Shown one piece after another: positions 36,966 to 48,779 of a stretch of 64,000 nt of DNA. Source of the stretch: Tamarix chinensis (Eukaryota > Streptophyta > Magnoliopsida > Caryophyllales > Tamaricaceae); assembly GCA_030549775.1 (NCBI GenBank), contig CM060175.1, positions 31,785,262 to 31,849,261 of the forward strand, written 5' to 3'. The notes under the pieces are model-generated. The model made no database searches. It saw only the letters and a list, made by a program, of their open reading frames with translations, and was not told the DNA's origin. Position numbers and translations under genes: made by a program. Numbering within the stretch: the first letter of the stretch is position 1; the number at the start of each line of letters is the position of its first letter.

Positions 36966-38150
36966 ATGGCAAGTGATGATGTGCGTGCCTTGGTGGAGTC
37001 TATCAAGAGTTTGACCATATGCATGGATTCCCAAATTCATAATATAGCAACACTTCAACAGTAGTTGCAAAGTGTGGAAGCCAAGCTAGCCAATCAAGAG
37101 AAGCTTCATCCATGGCCAAGTCGATTGGAAGCCACACAAGATAGTGTGGAAGGAAAGATGAGGCATGGTTTTCAAGCAAAGGGAGGACATGGATATACAA
37201 ATTTGCATCATGCCGAGGATGGAGATGAAGAGATGAGTTCATATGGCTCAAGAAATCATAGAAGATCACATCCATTCCAAGTAAGACATGCATACAATAA
37301 GGATCAAGGTATCAAACTTTACCTTCCTAAATTTTATGGTGAATTGAATGTGGAATTGTTTTTCAGAATGGTTGCATGAAATTGAGGCTATATTTGAATT
37401 TAAAGAGTATGATGATGTGAGAAAATGTAAGCTTACTACTCTTAATTTCAAAATATTTGGTAGAATTTAGTCTGACAACTTAAAAAAGACAAGAGAAATC
37501 AAAATTTAAATCTTGGGAAAAACATAAAAAGCACCTAAGAAAAAAATTTGTCCCTAGAGAGTAAGAACAAGATATTTATGTGAAAATGATAACTCTAAGT
37601 CAAGGATTATTTAGTGTAGAAGAATACACTAGAGAATTTTCACTTATATGTGATGTTCAAGAAAGAAAAGAATAAAAATGTGTTAGATACTTAGGCTAAT
37701 TGAATAATTTGATAAGAGATAAAGTTGATATGTTTTCATATGATTCTCTTGATGACTTGATTAAGTTGGCATTAAATTTTAAAGACAAACTAAATCAACC
37801 AAAGCCTATGTTAAATCTATTGTTTAACCTTTATTAAAACCTATTCAAATACCTTTACACCTAAAGCTACATCATCATATAATAAAAAAATAAAATAGAT
37901 GAAAAAGGTAAAAATAAAGTGGTTGAAATGACTAATAAACAATGTTTAAAATGTAAAGGACATGGGTAATTTTCTAGGGAATGTCCTGACCAAAGAGCTT
38001 TAACCTTGAGTGAAATAGACGACATGGAACCATGTAGTGATTATGAGAATCTAGAAATTGAATCTCCTAATGAAATTTTAACTATAGGTGGAGAAGAAGG
38101 ATACCCATGTTTTGTGCTTCAAAGATTGTTATAGATTCAACCTTATGTGA
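36966..38150 (+). pseudogene. gag of the decayed gypsy
   Basis: It starts MASDDVRALVESIKSLT. The capsid region follows in shifting frames (KLYLPKFYGELN at about 37318; LSQGLFSVEEYTREF at about 37594). A CCHC zinc knuckle (CLKCKGHG, stop, FSRECP) is at about 37945-37990. At least ten stops are present. Confidence 0.75.
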
Positions 38151-38179
38151 CACCTACTCAAAGGGAGAAAATTATTAAG

Positions 38180-40091
38180 TCTAAGTGTAAAATAGGTGAT
38201 ATGTTTTGTAAACTCATTATTGATAGTGGTTCATGTACAAATGTTTCTAGTGAATAAATGGTTAAGAAGCTTGGTTTAGAGACTACTAATCATCCTAAAA
38301 CCTATTCTTTACAATGGTTAAAGAAGGATATAGGAGCTAAAGTAAGTATAAAAACCTTAATCACATTTTTCATTAGAGACTACCATGATGAAGTTTTATG
38401 TGATGTTTTTCCTATGGATTCGTGTGGTTTACTCTTATGAATACCATGGCAATTTGATAGAAAAGAAACTCATGATAGATTAACTAATGAATATATGGTG
38501 AAAAAGGAAAAACAATTCATATGCCTTTGAGTGATGATAAAAAGAGATTATTTACATTAAAAGGATATGGAAAAGTGCATAGAAGAAGAATTAATTTTCT
38601 ATACTTTAGTTGCTAAAGATTCTAAACTTGGGGAGCAAAAAATTAATAATCCTAATCCAACTAAGATGCTTCATGAATATCATGGTGTATTTCCTAATGA
38701 TTTACCTCTTGGATTACCACCTAAAAGAGGTATAGAACATGTTATTGATCTTATTCCTAGAATTTCTCTTCCAATTAAACCTGCTTATACATGTAACCTA
38801 GAAGAATCTAAGGAATTACAAAAAACAAATACAAAACCTAATGGATAAAGGATTTGTGAGAGAAAGTATGAGTCGTTGTAATGTTCCTACTTTACTAGTG
38901 CCTAAAAAAAATGGTACTTGGCGTATGTGTATAAATTCAAGAGTATTGAATAATGTTACTATCAAATATCATTTTCCTATGCCTAGGTTAGATGATATGC
39001 TAGATGAAGTTTTTGGAGCACAAGTATTTTCCAAAATTGATTTAAGAAGTGGTTATCATCAACTAACGATTAGAGATGGAGATGGGTGGAAAACTACTTT
39101 CAAAACTAAATATGGTCTCTATGAGTGGATGGTTATTCCTTTTGGGCTATGTACTACACCTAGCTCATTCATGAGACTTGACCTTTCCTTGGTGATTTTA
39201 TTGTTGTATATTTGGATGATATTATTGTGTATAGCAAAAAATGGGTATGATCACTTAGTGCATTTGAAGAAATTTTTTGATAAGCTAAGGGAAGCTAAAA
39301 TTTATAGAAAACTTGAGAAATGTGACTTCATGCTTCCAAGTGTAGTTTACCTAGGCTATATTCTTAGTAGCGAGGGAATTAAAGTGGATCCTAATAAGAT
39401 TAGAGCTATATAAGAATGGCCTACTCCTAAAAATGTTCATCATGTGAGAAGTTTTCATAGGTTAGCTAGTTTTTATAGAAGATTCATTATGGATTTTTCT
39501 ACTATAGCTACAGTTATTACACAACTCATGAAAAAATGTGAATTTTATTGGGGATAAGAAGCTACTCAAGCCTTTGAGACCCTCAAAAATAAACTTCGTA
39601 GTGCCCTTATTCTATCTTTACCTATCTTTTTGAAGTAACTTATGATGCTAGTGCAATTGGTATAGGAGGTGTCCTCTCACATGAAAAGATGCCTAAAGCA
39701 TTCTTCTCTAAAAAGTTGAATGGAGCCAAAATTAACTGTTCAACTTATGACAAGGAACTCTTTACCATTTTATAGAGCTTAGAGACATGGAGTCATTGTC
39801 TGAGACCAAAACCCTTTGTGTTACACTGGATCATGAGAGTTTAAAATAATTACATAGTCAAAAAAAAGTTAATCTGAGACATGTAAAGTTGGTGAGTTTC
39901 TTACAATCCTTTGTGTTCTCTATCAAACATTTAGATGGAAAAGAAAATGTAGTAGCCAATGTTCTATCTCATAGATATACATTACTTATTATGATGGATG
40001 CCAAAATCATAGGTTTTGAAATGTGGAAAGAATTTTATCCTAAAGATGAAGATTTTAAGGATATATTCAATGCATATAATGAAAGTGGATA
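38180..40091 (+). pseudogene. Protease, RT and RNase H of the decayed gypsy
   Basis: Protease IIDSGSCTNVSS at about 38216 keeps the DSG. The following KLGLETTNHPKTYSLQWL block is close to that of the young element at 15630. [18 protein letters not shown] (38884) and [12 protein letters not shown] (39028). A gap and frameshift at about 39180 remove part of the region before the active-site Asp pair, which reads LDD instead of FDD at about 39212. RNase H is fragmentary (39640-39850), followed by KENVVANVLSHRY (39940). The frame is cut at 40091 by unit C and resumes at 45349. Confidence 0.8.
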
Positions 40092-40499
40092 TGAAATACC
40101 CCAAAAATTTTTAATTTTCTAAATTATATTTAAATGATATTTTATTATAAAAAATATTTAAATTAATAAATTTTACTAAAATAAAAGGGCATTAATTTGG
40201 TCAAATTAAGAAGAAATTTATAGGTATTTTTATTAAGAGAGAATTTGGGTATTTTAGCTAATTAAGCATTTTATTTTAAAAATTAATTAAATAAATTATT
40301 TTATTTAAAATAAGAATGAGGAAATAGTTTCAAATTAATAATAATAATTTTATTGCAGAAAATTAGGGTGTTTTGTTAATTAAAATAGAATTTATAGAAA
40401 ACCTTTTAAAAATCCTAATTTAGTCTAAAAAGGGATTTAAATATTATTTTATTTAAATATTATAATTTTAACTATCCCAAATATTTTAATATATTTATT

Positions 40500-41755
40500 T
40501 AACCCAACCCTCCTATTTTTATTTTTCCCTTTTTCCTTCTTCCTTTTTCTTTCGTTTTTCTTTCTTTCCTTCTTCCTCTCCTTTTCCTGTTTGCGTTGCC
40601 ATCTCCCGCGACCCAAACTCCTCCCTTCTTCCTTCTTCGGCACGACCCAGCCCGCACTGCACATCCTTCTTCCACCTTATGACACACTGTGTTTTAACTC
40701 CTTTTCAACCGAAACTCAGCGTTTTATTTAAATGCCTTCGACATGCACCGACCGCCCGACCTCCTTCCTTTTCTTTCTTTTCTTTTCCTCTGGACAGACC
40801 GGTCCAACACCCCCCCCCATCTCCTTCCTTCTTCTTCCTAGACGCCGCCAGCCTGCACCACCACCCTACTCTGATTTTTAGCCATCGATATCGCCCATTT
40901 GACCGTTTTTTTTTCTCCATTTATCTTCCCCCTGATTTGGCGATCACACAGACCCATCCACCTCCCTTCCTTCTCGTGTGTTTTCCCCTTATTCCCCGCG
41001 CGTATCCTTTGCCTTGATTTGACCCCCACTGGCCAACCTCGCCTCCGGTGAACGGAACTCTACCTGCCTTACCCCGTAGCCAATCAACAAAACCCTAATC
41101 TCCCTTTTATAGCCTATAAATACCCTTGGTTTGAGCTCTGTATCAAGCTTTGGTTGTTTTCCTAGAATTCCCTAACGTTACCACCGTTGCCCATTTAGAT
41201 GCTTCGCTTGCCGCCTCTAGCCAACTTTGCTGCTATCCTCAACCACCAAACTCTTCCTTGAATCTTCCTCTAGCTAACAAAATCATTTATCACCCTCGAT
41301 TCGTTCTGCATAAGCCTCCCTGACTATGTGAAATTTCCTTCCCGATCAACCCTATTTTCTACTTCTGCCACCCTTTGTGCAGCCGCCCACCACCTCTCCC
41401 ACCGCTGACGCCACTTCTTTCACCTCCCAAATTATTCTTTAGACCCTGCTCGATCTTCCCAAACCACTCTTTTCCTCTTTCTCCCTCTCCTCTTCCCTTT
41501 CTCTCCTTCTTCCCCATTCACCCACCACCGCCGTCGCCATGCGCCACCACTTTTGGTTGCGCCACCACCTTCATTCTGTCCCTCTCCTTTTGGGAAACTC
41601 AAAACACCCCATCTCTCATCTTAATTCTCCCTATCTTTTTCCCAACATGCAACTTTTACTCTTTTCCTCACTTTTTCCGGCCATCGTCGCCGCCGCCGTG
41701 CTCCGCTATCGATGTCGCCTATCCCCACCTGCCTAAGGTTGAACCCTAGACCCTC
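40500..41755. other. Pyrimidine-rich zone of unit C with a TATA-like signal
   Basis: This is the C-unit equivalent of the GC-rich zones of A, B and E. On the plus strand CCTTTTATAGCCTATAAATACC at about 41104-41125 resembles a plant TATA box. If it is real, the element could be transcribed on the plus strand here, opposite to the orientation I assigned. Short frames in this zone are low complexity. Confidence 0.45.
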
Positions 41756-42819
41756 TTAACCCTTTTCCTTATTTTTATAATCCTTAAATTATTTTATTTG
41801 ATTTTTTGCATATAAATACTATTTTTATTCTTAATATTTATATTTTTAATATTCATTATTATTATTATTATTAGTATTAATGTTTTTATTATTATTTATG
41901 TTGAGGGCTGAAGCATATTGTATTTTAATTTGATTTTTTTATTATTCTTATTATTATTTCTATATTTCCTATTATTAATATTAAAATTTTATAAGTAAAA
42001 TTATTATTATAATTTCCTATTTCGAATTTCTATTATTCTTATGCCATTAATATTAATACAAATATTTTAACATTAGTTTTGCTAATAATGTATTATTATT
42101 ATTTTTATTATTATTATTATTTTTATTTTATCACTATTATTATTACTAAATTTGGTTATTTATTTTACTAATACTATTATTATTAGTAGTATTTTTGTAA
42201 AAGGGATGAATCCCTTATTTTACTATGTTTTTGAGTAATGTCCTTCTTATTATTATTGTTACTATTTCTATTAACCTTATTATTATTAATATTACAATTA
42301 TTTTTGGTATTTTTGCTATTATTATTTTAACATTTTATCAAAAGCCTAGTCTTATATTAATTTAGTTGTTAATAGTATTTTTGATAAAAGGGAGTCTAAT
42401 TTTAGCTTTTCTCTCATTATAGGTAAAACCAGTCAAAGCCCTAAGGAAGCATAGGACCGTGCTCCAAGACTCAAGTCATTTTAGGTAAGTGGTGCTAAGG
42501 TCGTTTTTGTGCTTCTATGAATTATGTGCCTTGCATGCTATGTATTCTATGTTTATTATTATTGTAATTATTTTGTATATGGTATGACGTGGAGTTTAAG
42601 CATGTTCTGGTATTGGTATATGTCATATGTATTATTTATATATGATGATATGTGTTGTGACCCTATAAGACATGCATGTGAGGGTGTTGATGTGGTTTGT
42701 GTGGGAGAAATGATGAAAAAGGAGGATGGGGAAAGAGGTTGACAAAAGGAGGTTAGTGGACCTAATTATTTTAGTGATTCATGAGTGGCAGAATAAAATA
42801 GAGAATTTTAAGGTTTCAT

Positions 42820-43480
42820 GCGGGAGAATTTGATTTATGATTTTATGGTTTATATGGGAGAATATAATTTATAGTTTTATGTGGGGGAGTCTAATTTATG
42901 GTTTTGTATGGGAGAATCTAATTTATGGTTTTGTGTGAGAGAGTTTAATTTATGGTTTTGTATAATAAAATCTAATTTATGATTTATGGCTTTGTATGGG
43001 AGAATGTAATATATGATGTTATATGGGATAATCTACTTTATGGTTTATATGGGAGATTCTAATTTATGATTTTATGTGGATGAATCTAACTTATGGTCTT
43101 GTATGGGAGAATCTAATTTGTGGTTATGAATGTAAGAATCTAATCAATTGTATTATATGGAAAAATCTTTGGGTTTTCTATGGTTTGAATCTAGGGTCTG
43201 GTATGGATATATCTTTAGTTTTGTGTGGATTGCATTTAGGGTTTTGTATGATGAAATCTAGGGTTTCAATGGTGGTATTAATGGTTGTATGGTGGTATTA
43301 GGGCTGTATGGTGTTATTAATGGTCATATGGTGGTATTAGGGTTTGTATGGTGGTATTAATGGTTGCATGGTGGTATTAGGGTTTGCATGGTGGTGTTAA
43401 TAGTTGCATGGTGGTATTTATGGTCGTATGGAGGTATTAGGGTTTGCATGGTGGAGTTAGGGTTTTGCATGGGAGGTGTA
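42820..43480 (+). repeat. Two adjacent minisatellites in unit C
   Basis: From about 42820 to 43150 a unit of about 30 bp (ATGGGAGAATCTAATTTATG plus GTTTTGT) repeats roughly ten times. From about 43255 to 43480 a 20-26 bp unit (GCATGGTGGTATTAGGGTTT) repeats about eight times. The same two arrays occur in reverse in unit D. Confidence 0.85.
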
Positions 43481-44207
43481 AAGTTTGCATGGGAGTGAAC
43501 ATTATGTATAAGAGTTTGATTTGGGATTTAAGGAAGGTAATACAAGTGTTATTTGGGTGTTGAACTATTTTGGATAGAAAATAATATGTGGAGCCTTATA
43601 AGGGTACAGAGGAGACTAAATTATGGTTTGGAGTAATGAACTCTGGGTTGTTGTGATTGAATAAGGTTGGAGTGGCTAATTGTGATTGTTGTGGTTAATT
43701 AAGGTTTGGAATGGGTAATTATGGTTGTTATTGTTAAATAGGATTTGGAGTGGTTAACTATGGTTTGTTGTGGTTAATTAGGGTTTGGTGTAGCTGCTTA
43801 GGGTTTTTATTGTATCATGTGTATTTAGTGATTAAAGTGTAATTATGATTGTGAAATTTATGATTTGTGATGTGTGATGATTCATGCATGTCCATGGTGA
43901 ATGCTTTTGAATAAGATACTTAAAACATTAATTATCTAAAGTGGAAGATCGTTCAGACGGGACCAACCGATCCACCGGTTCGGAATAGTGTTTAGGACAT
44001 AATTTCCTATGTGTGACTGGCCCACCGGTTATAATAGTGGGGGATCCTGATCTCAATGAAAATAAACTAAAGTTTTTCTAAGGCAAATATTAGACACTAA
44101 TTACTTATAGTGGAACACCGTGCGAGGAGGAACCGAACCGATCCTATGATTAGGAATAGTGGTTAGGGTTTTTACCCTATATGTGACCGATCAACCGGTT
44201 AAAATAG

Positions 44208-44500
44208 TGTAACACCCCGAGTCGACACGACCACGCAGGGGCTACCTTGAAGTGCTTTCGGATTGATCGGCTGGCCCCACAAATCAACACGAGTCCTTTC
44301 AGTGCGCTTTGTCCTCACTCACGCACTTTTTGAGAAATTTTTAGAACTTCCCAGAAGGTCACCCATCCTAAAATTGCTCCACGGCCAGCACGCTTAACTG
44401 TGGAGTTCTTAGGACGGAATCACCAAAAGGATGGTATACCATGTTGATATAAGTAACCAAATCAATCCTTATAACACTCCGCTCAATTTGGGGTATTAAA
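44208..44500 (-). mobile_element. Cassandra-like TRIM solo LTR with a 5S rRNA-derived domain
   Basis: 293 bp, TGTAACACCCCG at one end and GGGGTATTAAA at the other, flanked by AATAG on both sides (44203-44207 and 44501-44505). Inside, on the minus strand, is a segment closely matching plant 5S rRNA from the A box onward. Cassandra elements are terminal-repeat retrotransposons in miniature whose LTRs carry a 5S-like Pol III promoter. They encode no protein. Only one LTR is present, so this is a solo LTR. It lies inside the dyad array of unit C. Confidence 0.85.
44344..44412 (-). promoter_or_regulatory. 5S rRNA-like internal Pol III promoter
   Basis: The minus strand carries AGTTAAGCGTGCT (44387-44399), the 5S A-box region, and GGATGGGTGACC...CTGGGAAG (44347-44368), the intermediate element and C box. 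Spacing is close to genuine 5S. The 5' third of 5S and the 3' end are not recognisable, so this is a derived domain and not a 5S gene. Confidence 0.8.
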
Positions 44501-45348
44501 AATAGTGGTTAGGGTTTGACCCTATTGAGATTGATCCACCGGTAATAATAGTGGTTAGGATATGATGCTCTATTGTGACCGGCCCACCGGTTATAATAGT
44601 GGAGTGTTCCTATGCTCGCATGGATTTGATAAAAAGTATGGTGTGAATCGACTTCTAATCATAGTTTAATTAAGTAATTGAATTGGATTATATTTAGGCC
44701 TTTGTACTTTTACCTGAACGGTCATATGCATTATCTCCTCATGTTAGCCTTATGCTCTATTATTGCTCTGCATTATTTATGTGCTTATGTGTTTGCCTTA
44801 GTGCCCAGTTACCTTACTCAGTATGTAGCGTATTAATCACCCTTTTCATGGGTGCTTCTCATTCCCACGAGTAGTATGCCCTTCTGACTTTATGCAGGTG
44901 GGTGAGATATTCAGTGGGGCTGAGTGTTGAGCATGTTTAGCTCAAAGTTCGAGAGAGTTGTGGCCATATTTCAGTCTTTACGTAACCTCTATTGCTCCTT
45001 ATTATTCCTTTTATTTTGGATTTTTTGAAATTAAATATTAATGTTTGTAGCCATTACTCATTTTGAGGAATTTTGATTTCACACTCTGATTTCTATCTTA
45101 TTATTGATTCATTATTCTTTACGCATACTCTAATTTTTAATGAATGATCATTCGAGTTCTTTTATGAACTATTGATTGGAATTTTAATGTAAATATTTTC
45201 TTAGCCTTAGCACTTGGTACTAGAATGGTTGGAGAGAACCGGTTTGGTACTAAGTATGGTGATAACATCTCCAGAATTAATGGGTTTTAAATTAAGTATT
45301 TTCATTACTTCTGCTTTAAAAAAAAGTAGTGAATTTTGGGGTGTTATA

Positions 45349-46421
45349 GGATATCATGGTAATTATGTCATAAAAGATGGATTTTTGTTTGACTAAATAA
45401 ACATTATATTCCTAGATCTAATATTTGAGACTTATTAATTAAAGAAATACATGAACGTAGCATTGCAAGACATTTTGGTATACATAAGACTATAGAATTA
45501 TTGCAAGAAAATTTATATTGGTCGCAAATAGTTCAACATGTAGAAGCTACGATAACTAGATGTTCTACACACCTTTACCAGTTCCTGATAAACCATGGGA
45601 AGGAGTTAGTACGGACTTTATCCTAGGGTTACCAAGAACATAACGATGTAATGATTCTTTTCTTGTGGTAGTAGATAGATTTTATAAAATGGGTCAATTT
45701 ATTCCATGTAATAAACCTGTTGATGCCACACATGTTGCTGACTTATATTTTTGAGAAATCGTTAAACTTCATGGTGTGTCTAAAAGTGTTATCTCATATC
45801 GGGATGTTAAGTTTATGAGTTATTTTTGGAATACTTTGTGACATATTCTTTGTACTGAATTGTTATTTAGCATTTCACATCATCCACAAACCAACGGTCA
45901 AACAGATGTAACTAATAAAACACATGGTACCTTAATAATAGGTTTGGTTAATAAAATTAAAAAGTATTAGGATCTTAAGTTAGCTCATGCATAGTTTGCT
46001 TACAATTGAAGTCCATCAAGTATTATTCAAGCCAGTCCATTTGAAGTGGTTATGGAGTGAATCCACACATGGCAATTAATATGGTTCCTTTAAAGAAAGG
46101 TGAATTACAAAATTATGAAGCCTAGGATAGAGTCAAATTCTTTCTATAGCTTCATAAAAAATAAAGATCAATATTGAAAAAGCTAATGTCAAGTATAAAG
46201 ATCAAGAAAATAATTATAGAATCCCACATGTATTTTCTCTTAGTGACTTAGTTTGGTTATATTTGCGTAAAGAATGATTTCCTAATTTACATAAAAATAA
46301 ACTAATGCCAAGAGCCGACTGATCATTATGATGGAATTTTAAGAAATTTTAATATTGGTTATTTGTCTCCTTATTATACTAATGATAATTTGAGCACAAA
46401 TTCTTCTCAACATGGGGATAA
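45349..46421 (+). pseudogene. Integrase of the decayed gypsy, catalytically dead
   Basis: It resumes directly after unit C (GNYVIKDGFLFD). Then come HERSIARHFGIHKT (part of the zinc finger), [18 protein letters not shown], a VISYRDVKF block in which the second catalytic Asp is Tyr, and HHPQTNGQTDVTN in which the catalytic Glu is Asp. A truncated C-terminus follows, ending near CAACATGGGGATAA (46409-46421), the likely polypurine tract. Confidence 0.8.
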
Positions 46422-46801
46422 TGATGTAGGTGCATCTAATATTTCCCATCTTTTTAATGATTCTCAAGGTAAGGAAGAATTAACATTATTAATAATGGAG
46501 CCAATAATTTTAAATGTTCTTGAGAATATTTCTATGCTTGGTATTGAAAATGGTTCAAGATATTCTTGTAGTTATGTTACATATTTGCAAGGTGAAGAAT
46601 GAAAAGAGACTTAAAGTGTACAAGAATTCAAAGCATGCAAGACTATGGCATACATGGGATCACACTACAACAAGATACAGTGGTGATATCATTAGTTATA
46701 TTAAACTTGTTGTAAACCTTAAGTATATTTTATGTAAGGTAGGGTTTTGTTGTAATTTCATGTATGTACCATAGTTGATTGTGTGGTTTTGTAATGTTAG
46801 T
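46422..46801 (+). repeat. 3' LTR of the decayed gypsy, truncated
   Basis: It starts TGATGTAGGTGC and aligns with 35657-36037. It stops at about 46801, where LINE coding text starts. The TATA-bearing part seen after 36038 in the 5' copy is missing. Confidence 0.75.
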
Positions 46802-46803
46802 AG

Positions 46804-48062
46804 GGTTCAGCTGCAGAGTTACATGGAAATTGAAGCTACGATCCAAAAATTGTATAAACTCATATTGGGTACTGCCAGCCATAGATTATTAGCCATTGAT
46901 ATGAATGTGTTGCAAGAAGGGCCTCTTCCTTCTCATAATAGCAAATCTCAATTGATACAGCCAATCACTACCCAGGAAATTAAGTAAGCCTTATTTAGTA
47001 TGGGTGATTTAAAAGCTCCAGGACCTAATGGCTTTAATGCTTTTTTTTTTCCAACAGGCTTGGCCAATGGTGGGTAGCGATATTACTATGGCTATTCAAT
47101 AGTTTTGGAATTCAGATCATCTGTTAAGGGCTATGAATAACACTACAATTCATCTTATACCAAAGAATAAAGATGTTAGAAATATTAGTGAGTATAGACC
47201 CATTGCATGCTGCAATTTTGTCTATAAAATCTTCTCTGAAGTCCTCATGAATAGACTCATTAGTGTACTTGGGGAGATTGTGGCATGTAATCAATTTGCA
47301 TTTGTAACCGGGAGGTGTATTGGTGATAATATCATGTTGGCTCAAGAACTTCTTAGAAACTATGGTCAAAAGAATTTAAGTCCAAGAATGATGGTCAAAG
47401 TTGAGCTTAAAAAGGCATATGATTCACTTGAGTGGCCTTTTATCTAAGCTGTTTTATTTGGGTTAGGTTCTTGTGAAAACCCTTCGAAGGAAAAAGGGGC
47501 ATAAGGTAGGGTGATCCATTGTCACCTTATAGTTTTTTATAGCTTTGGAATGCCTCAATCAATTATCGTATACCTTTTGGAGGTGCAAAGAGTTCAAAGC
47601 TCACCCAGAGTGTAAAGGTTCAAAAATCATTAGATGACCTTCTATTGTTCTGCACATGCACTATCACCTCAACCTAATGTCTCCACTCAAAATTGGAATT
47701 CTTTGGTAAAACATTAGGCTTGGTGGCGAATCCTTAGAAAAGTGAAGTTTATTTTGGAGGACTTCCTACCTCCATCAAGGATTCTATCTTATCCCATATT
47801 GACTTCAATGAAGGTGCATTTCCCTTTAAATGTCTTGGCTTCTCTTTGAACTGTTCTTCCTTCTCAATATCCTTCTATCAACCTCTTGTTCATCGGCTCA
47901 TGGCTAAACTTTAGTCTTAGATAAAAAAATATCTGAACTTTGCTGGTTGAGTGCAGGTTTTACAGTTAATAATCTTTTGTATCACAAATTACTAGTTGCA
48001 GGTTTTCCTCCTTCCTTAAGCATTTATTTATCAATTAGATGCACTTTTTAGGAAATTCTTTT
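46804..48062 (+). pseudogene. Second LINE, reverse transcriptase part, broken
   Basis: It continues the LINE of 35376-35656, but part of the endonuclease and linker is missing. Blocks: KAPGPNGF (about 47016), EYRPIACCNFVYKIF (47190), ACNQFAFVTGRCIGDN (47283) and KKAYDSLEW (47410). After 47447 the frame breaks repeatedly, and only scattered RT-thumb text remains. It is cut at 48062 by unit D. It is a different copy from the LINE at 24846: the residues differ in most blocks. Confidence 0.8.
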
Positions 48063-48779
48063 TGTAACACCCCAAAATTCACTACTTTTTTTAAAGCGAA
48101 AGTAATTAAAATACTTAATTTAAAACCTGTGAATTCTGAAAATGTTACCGCTACACTTAGTACCAAACCGGTTCTGTCCGACTGTTTTAGTACCAAGTGC
48201 TAAGGCGAAGAAAAAATTTACATTAAACTCAAACCAACAGTTCATAAAAGAACTCGAAAGATTATTCATTAAAAATCAGAGTACACATAACCGTTTATAA
48301 ACCATAATAAAATAGAAATCAGAGTGCGAAATCAAAGAGGATAAATACTCAATACAACGTAATAAATCAAATAGGATAACTCCAATACTAAAAGAAATAA
48401 TAAAAGGAAATGGAATCGTATAAAGACTAAAATATAGCCACAACTCTCTCAAACCTAGAGCCAAAATAAGCTCAACACACAGCCCTGACTGATGTGTCGC
48501 CCACCTACATAAAGTCAGAAGGGCACACTACTCGTGGGAATGAGCAACACCCATGAAAAGGGAGATCAGTACACTACGTATTGAGTAAGGTAACCGAGCA
48601 CTAAGGCCAACACATAAGCACATAAACCATGCATAAGGATAAAGAACATAAAGGCCATTATAATATCATAATATCGATCAATCATTCAGTTACATACATA
48701 AAGGCCCATATATAATCCGGATTAATTACTTAATTAATCTTTTATTAGAAGTCGATACACACCATGCCTTTTATCATAT

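Larger units (their letters stand above)
43935..44615 (-). repeat. CCGGT dyad array of unit C
   Basis: CCACCGGTTATAATAGTGG-type modules in reverse orientation, more decayed than in A or B. The array is interrupted by the TRIM LTR at 44208-44500. Confidence 0.8.
40092..45348 (-). mobile_element. Giant-LTR unit C (putative solo LTR), inverted, carrying a nested TRIM LTR
   Basis: On the plus strand it runs from TGAAATACCCC to GGGGTGTTATA, which is the reverse of the A/B/E orientation. GGATA flanks both sides (40087-40091 and 45349-45353). Length is 5257 bp, or about 4960 bp without the nested 293-bp element. The outer TG has become TA by one C-to-T change on the minus strand. It holds the pyrimidine zone (40500-41750), AT microsatellite-rich core (41800-42350), minisatellites (42820-43480) and a CCGGT dyad array (43935-44610), the same order as the other units in reverse. 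Closest relative: unit D. Confidence 0.87.
35657..46801 (+). mobile_element. Decayed Ty3/gypsy element related to the CRM-like one, interrupted by unit C
   Basis: Its 5' LTR begins TGATG at 35657, like the young element at 12598. A matching 3' LTR start is at 46422. Between them lies a gag-pol in order and on the plus strand, full of stops. Unit C interrupts it at 40092-45348 with a perfect 5-bp duplication GGATA. The 3' LTR matches the 5' LTR only to about 46800, where LINE sequence begins, so it looks truncated. No clean target duplication was found: AGTTC at 35652-35656 versus GGTTC at 46804-46808 is weak. Confidence 0.8.

Noticed and set aside
42524..42742. A 72-codon Tyr/Cys-rich protein in unit C
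   Set aside because: It lies in non-coding LTR sequence, and the matching part of D does not keep the frame.
44344..44412. A 5S rRNA gene
   Set aside because: Only the promoter part of 5S is recognisable, within an LTR that has its own ends and target duplication, so it is a Cassandra-type domain.
35652..46808. AGTTC / GGTTC as the target duplication of the decayed gypsy
   Set aside because: Only 4 of 5 bases match, and the 3' LTR appears truncated before its true end, so the match may be chance.
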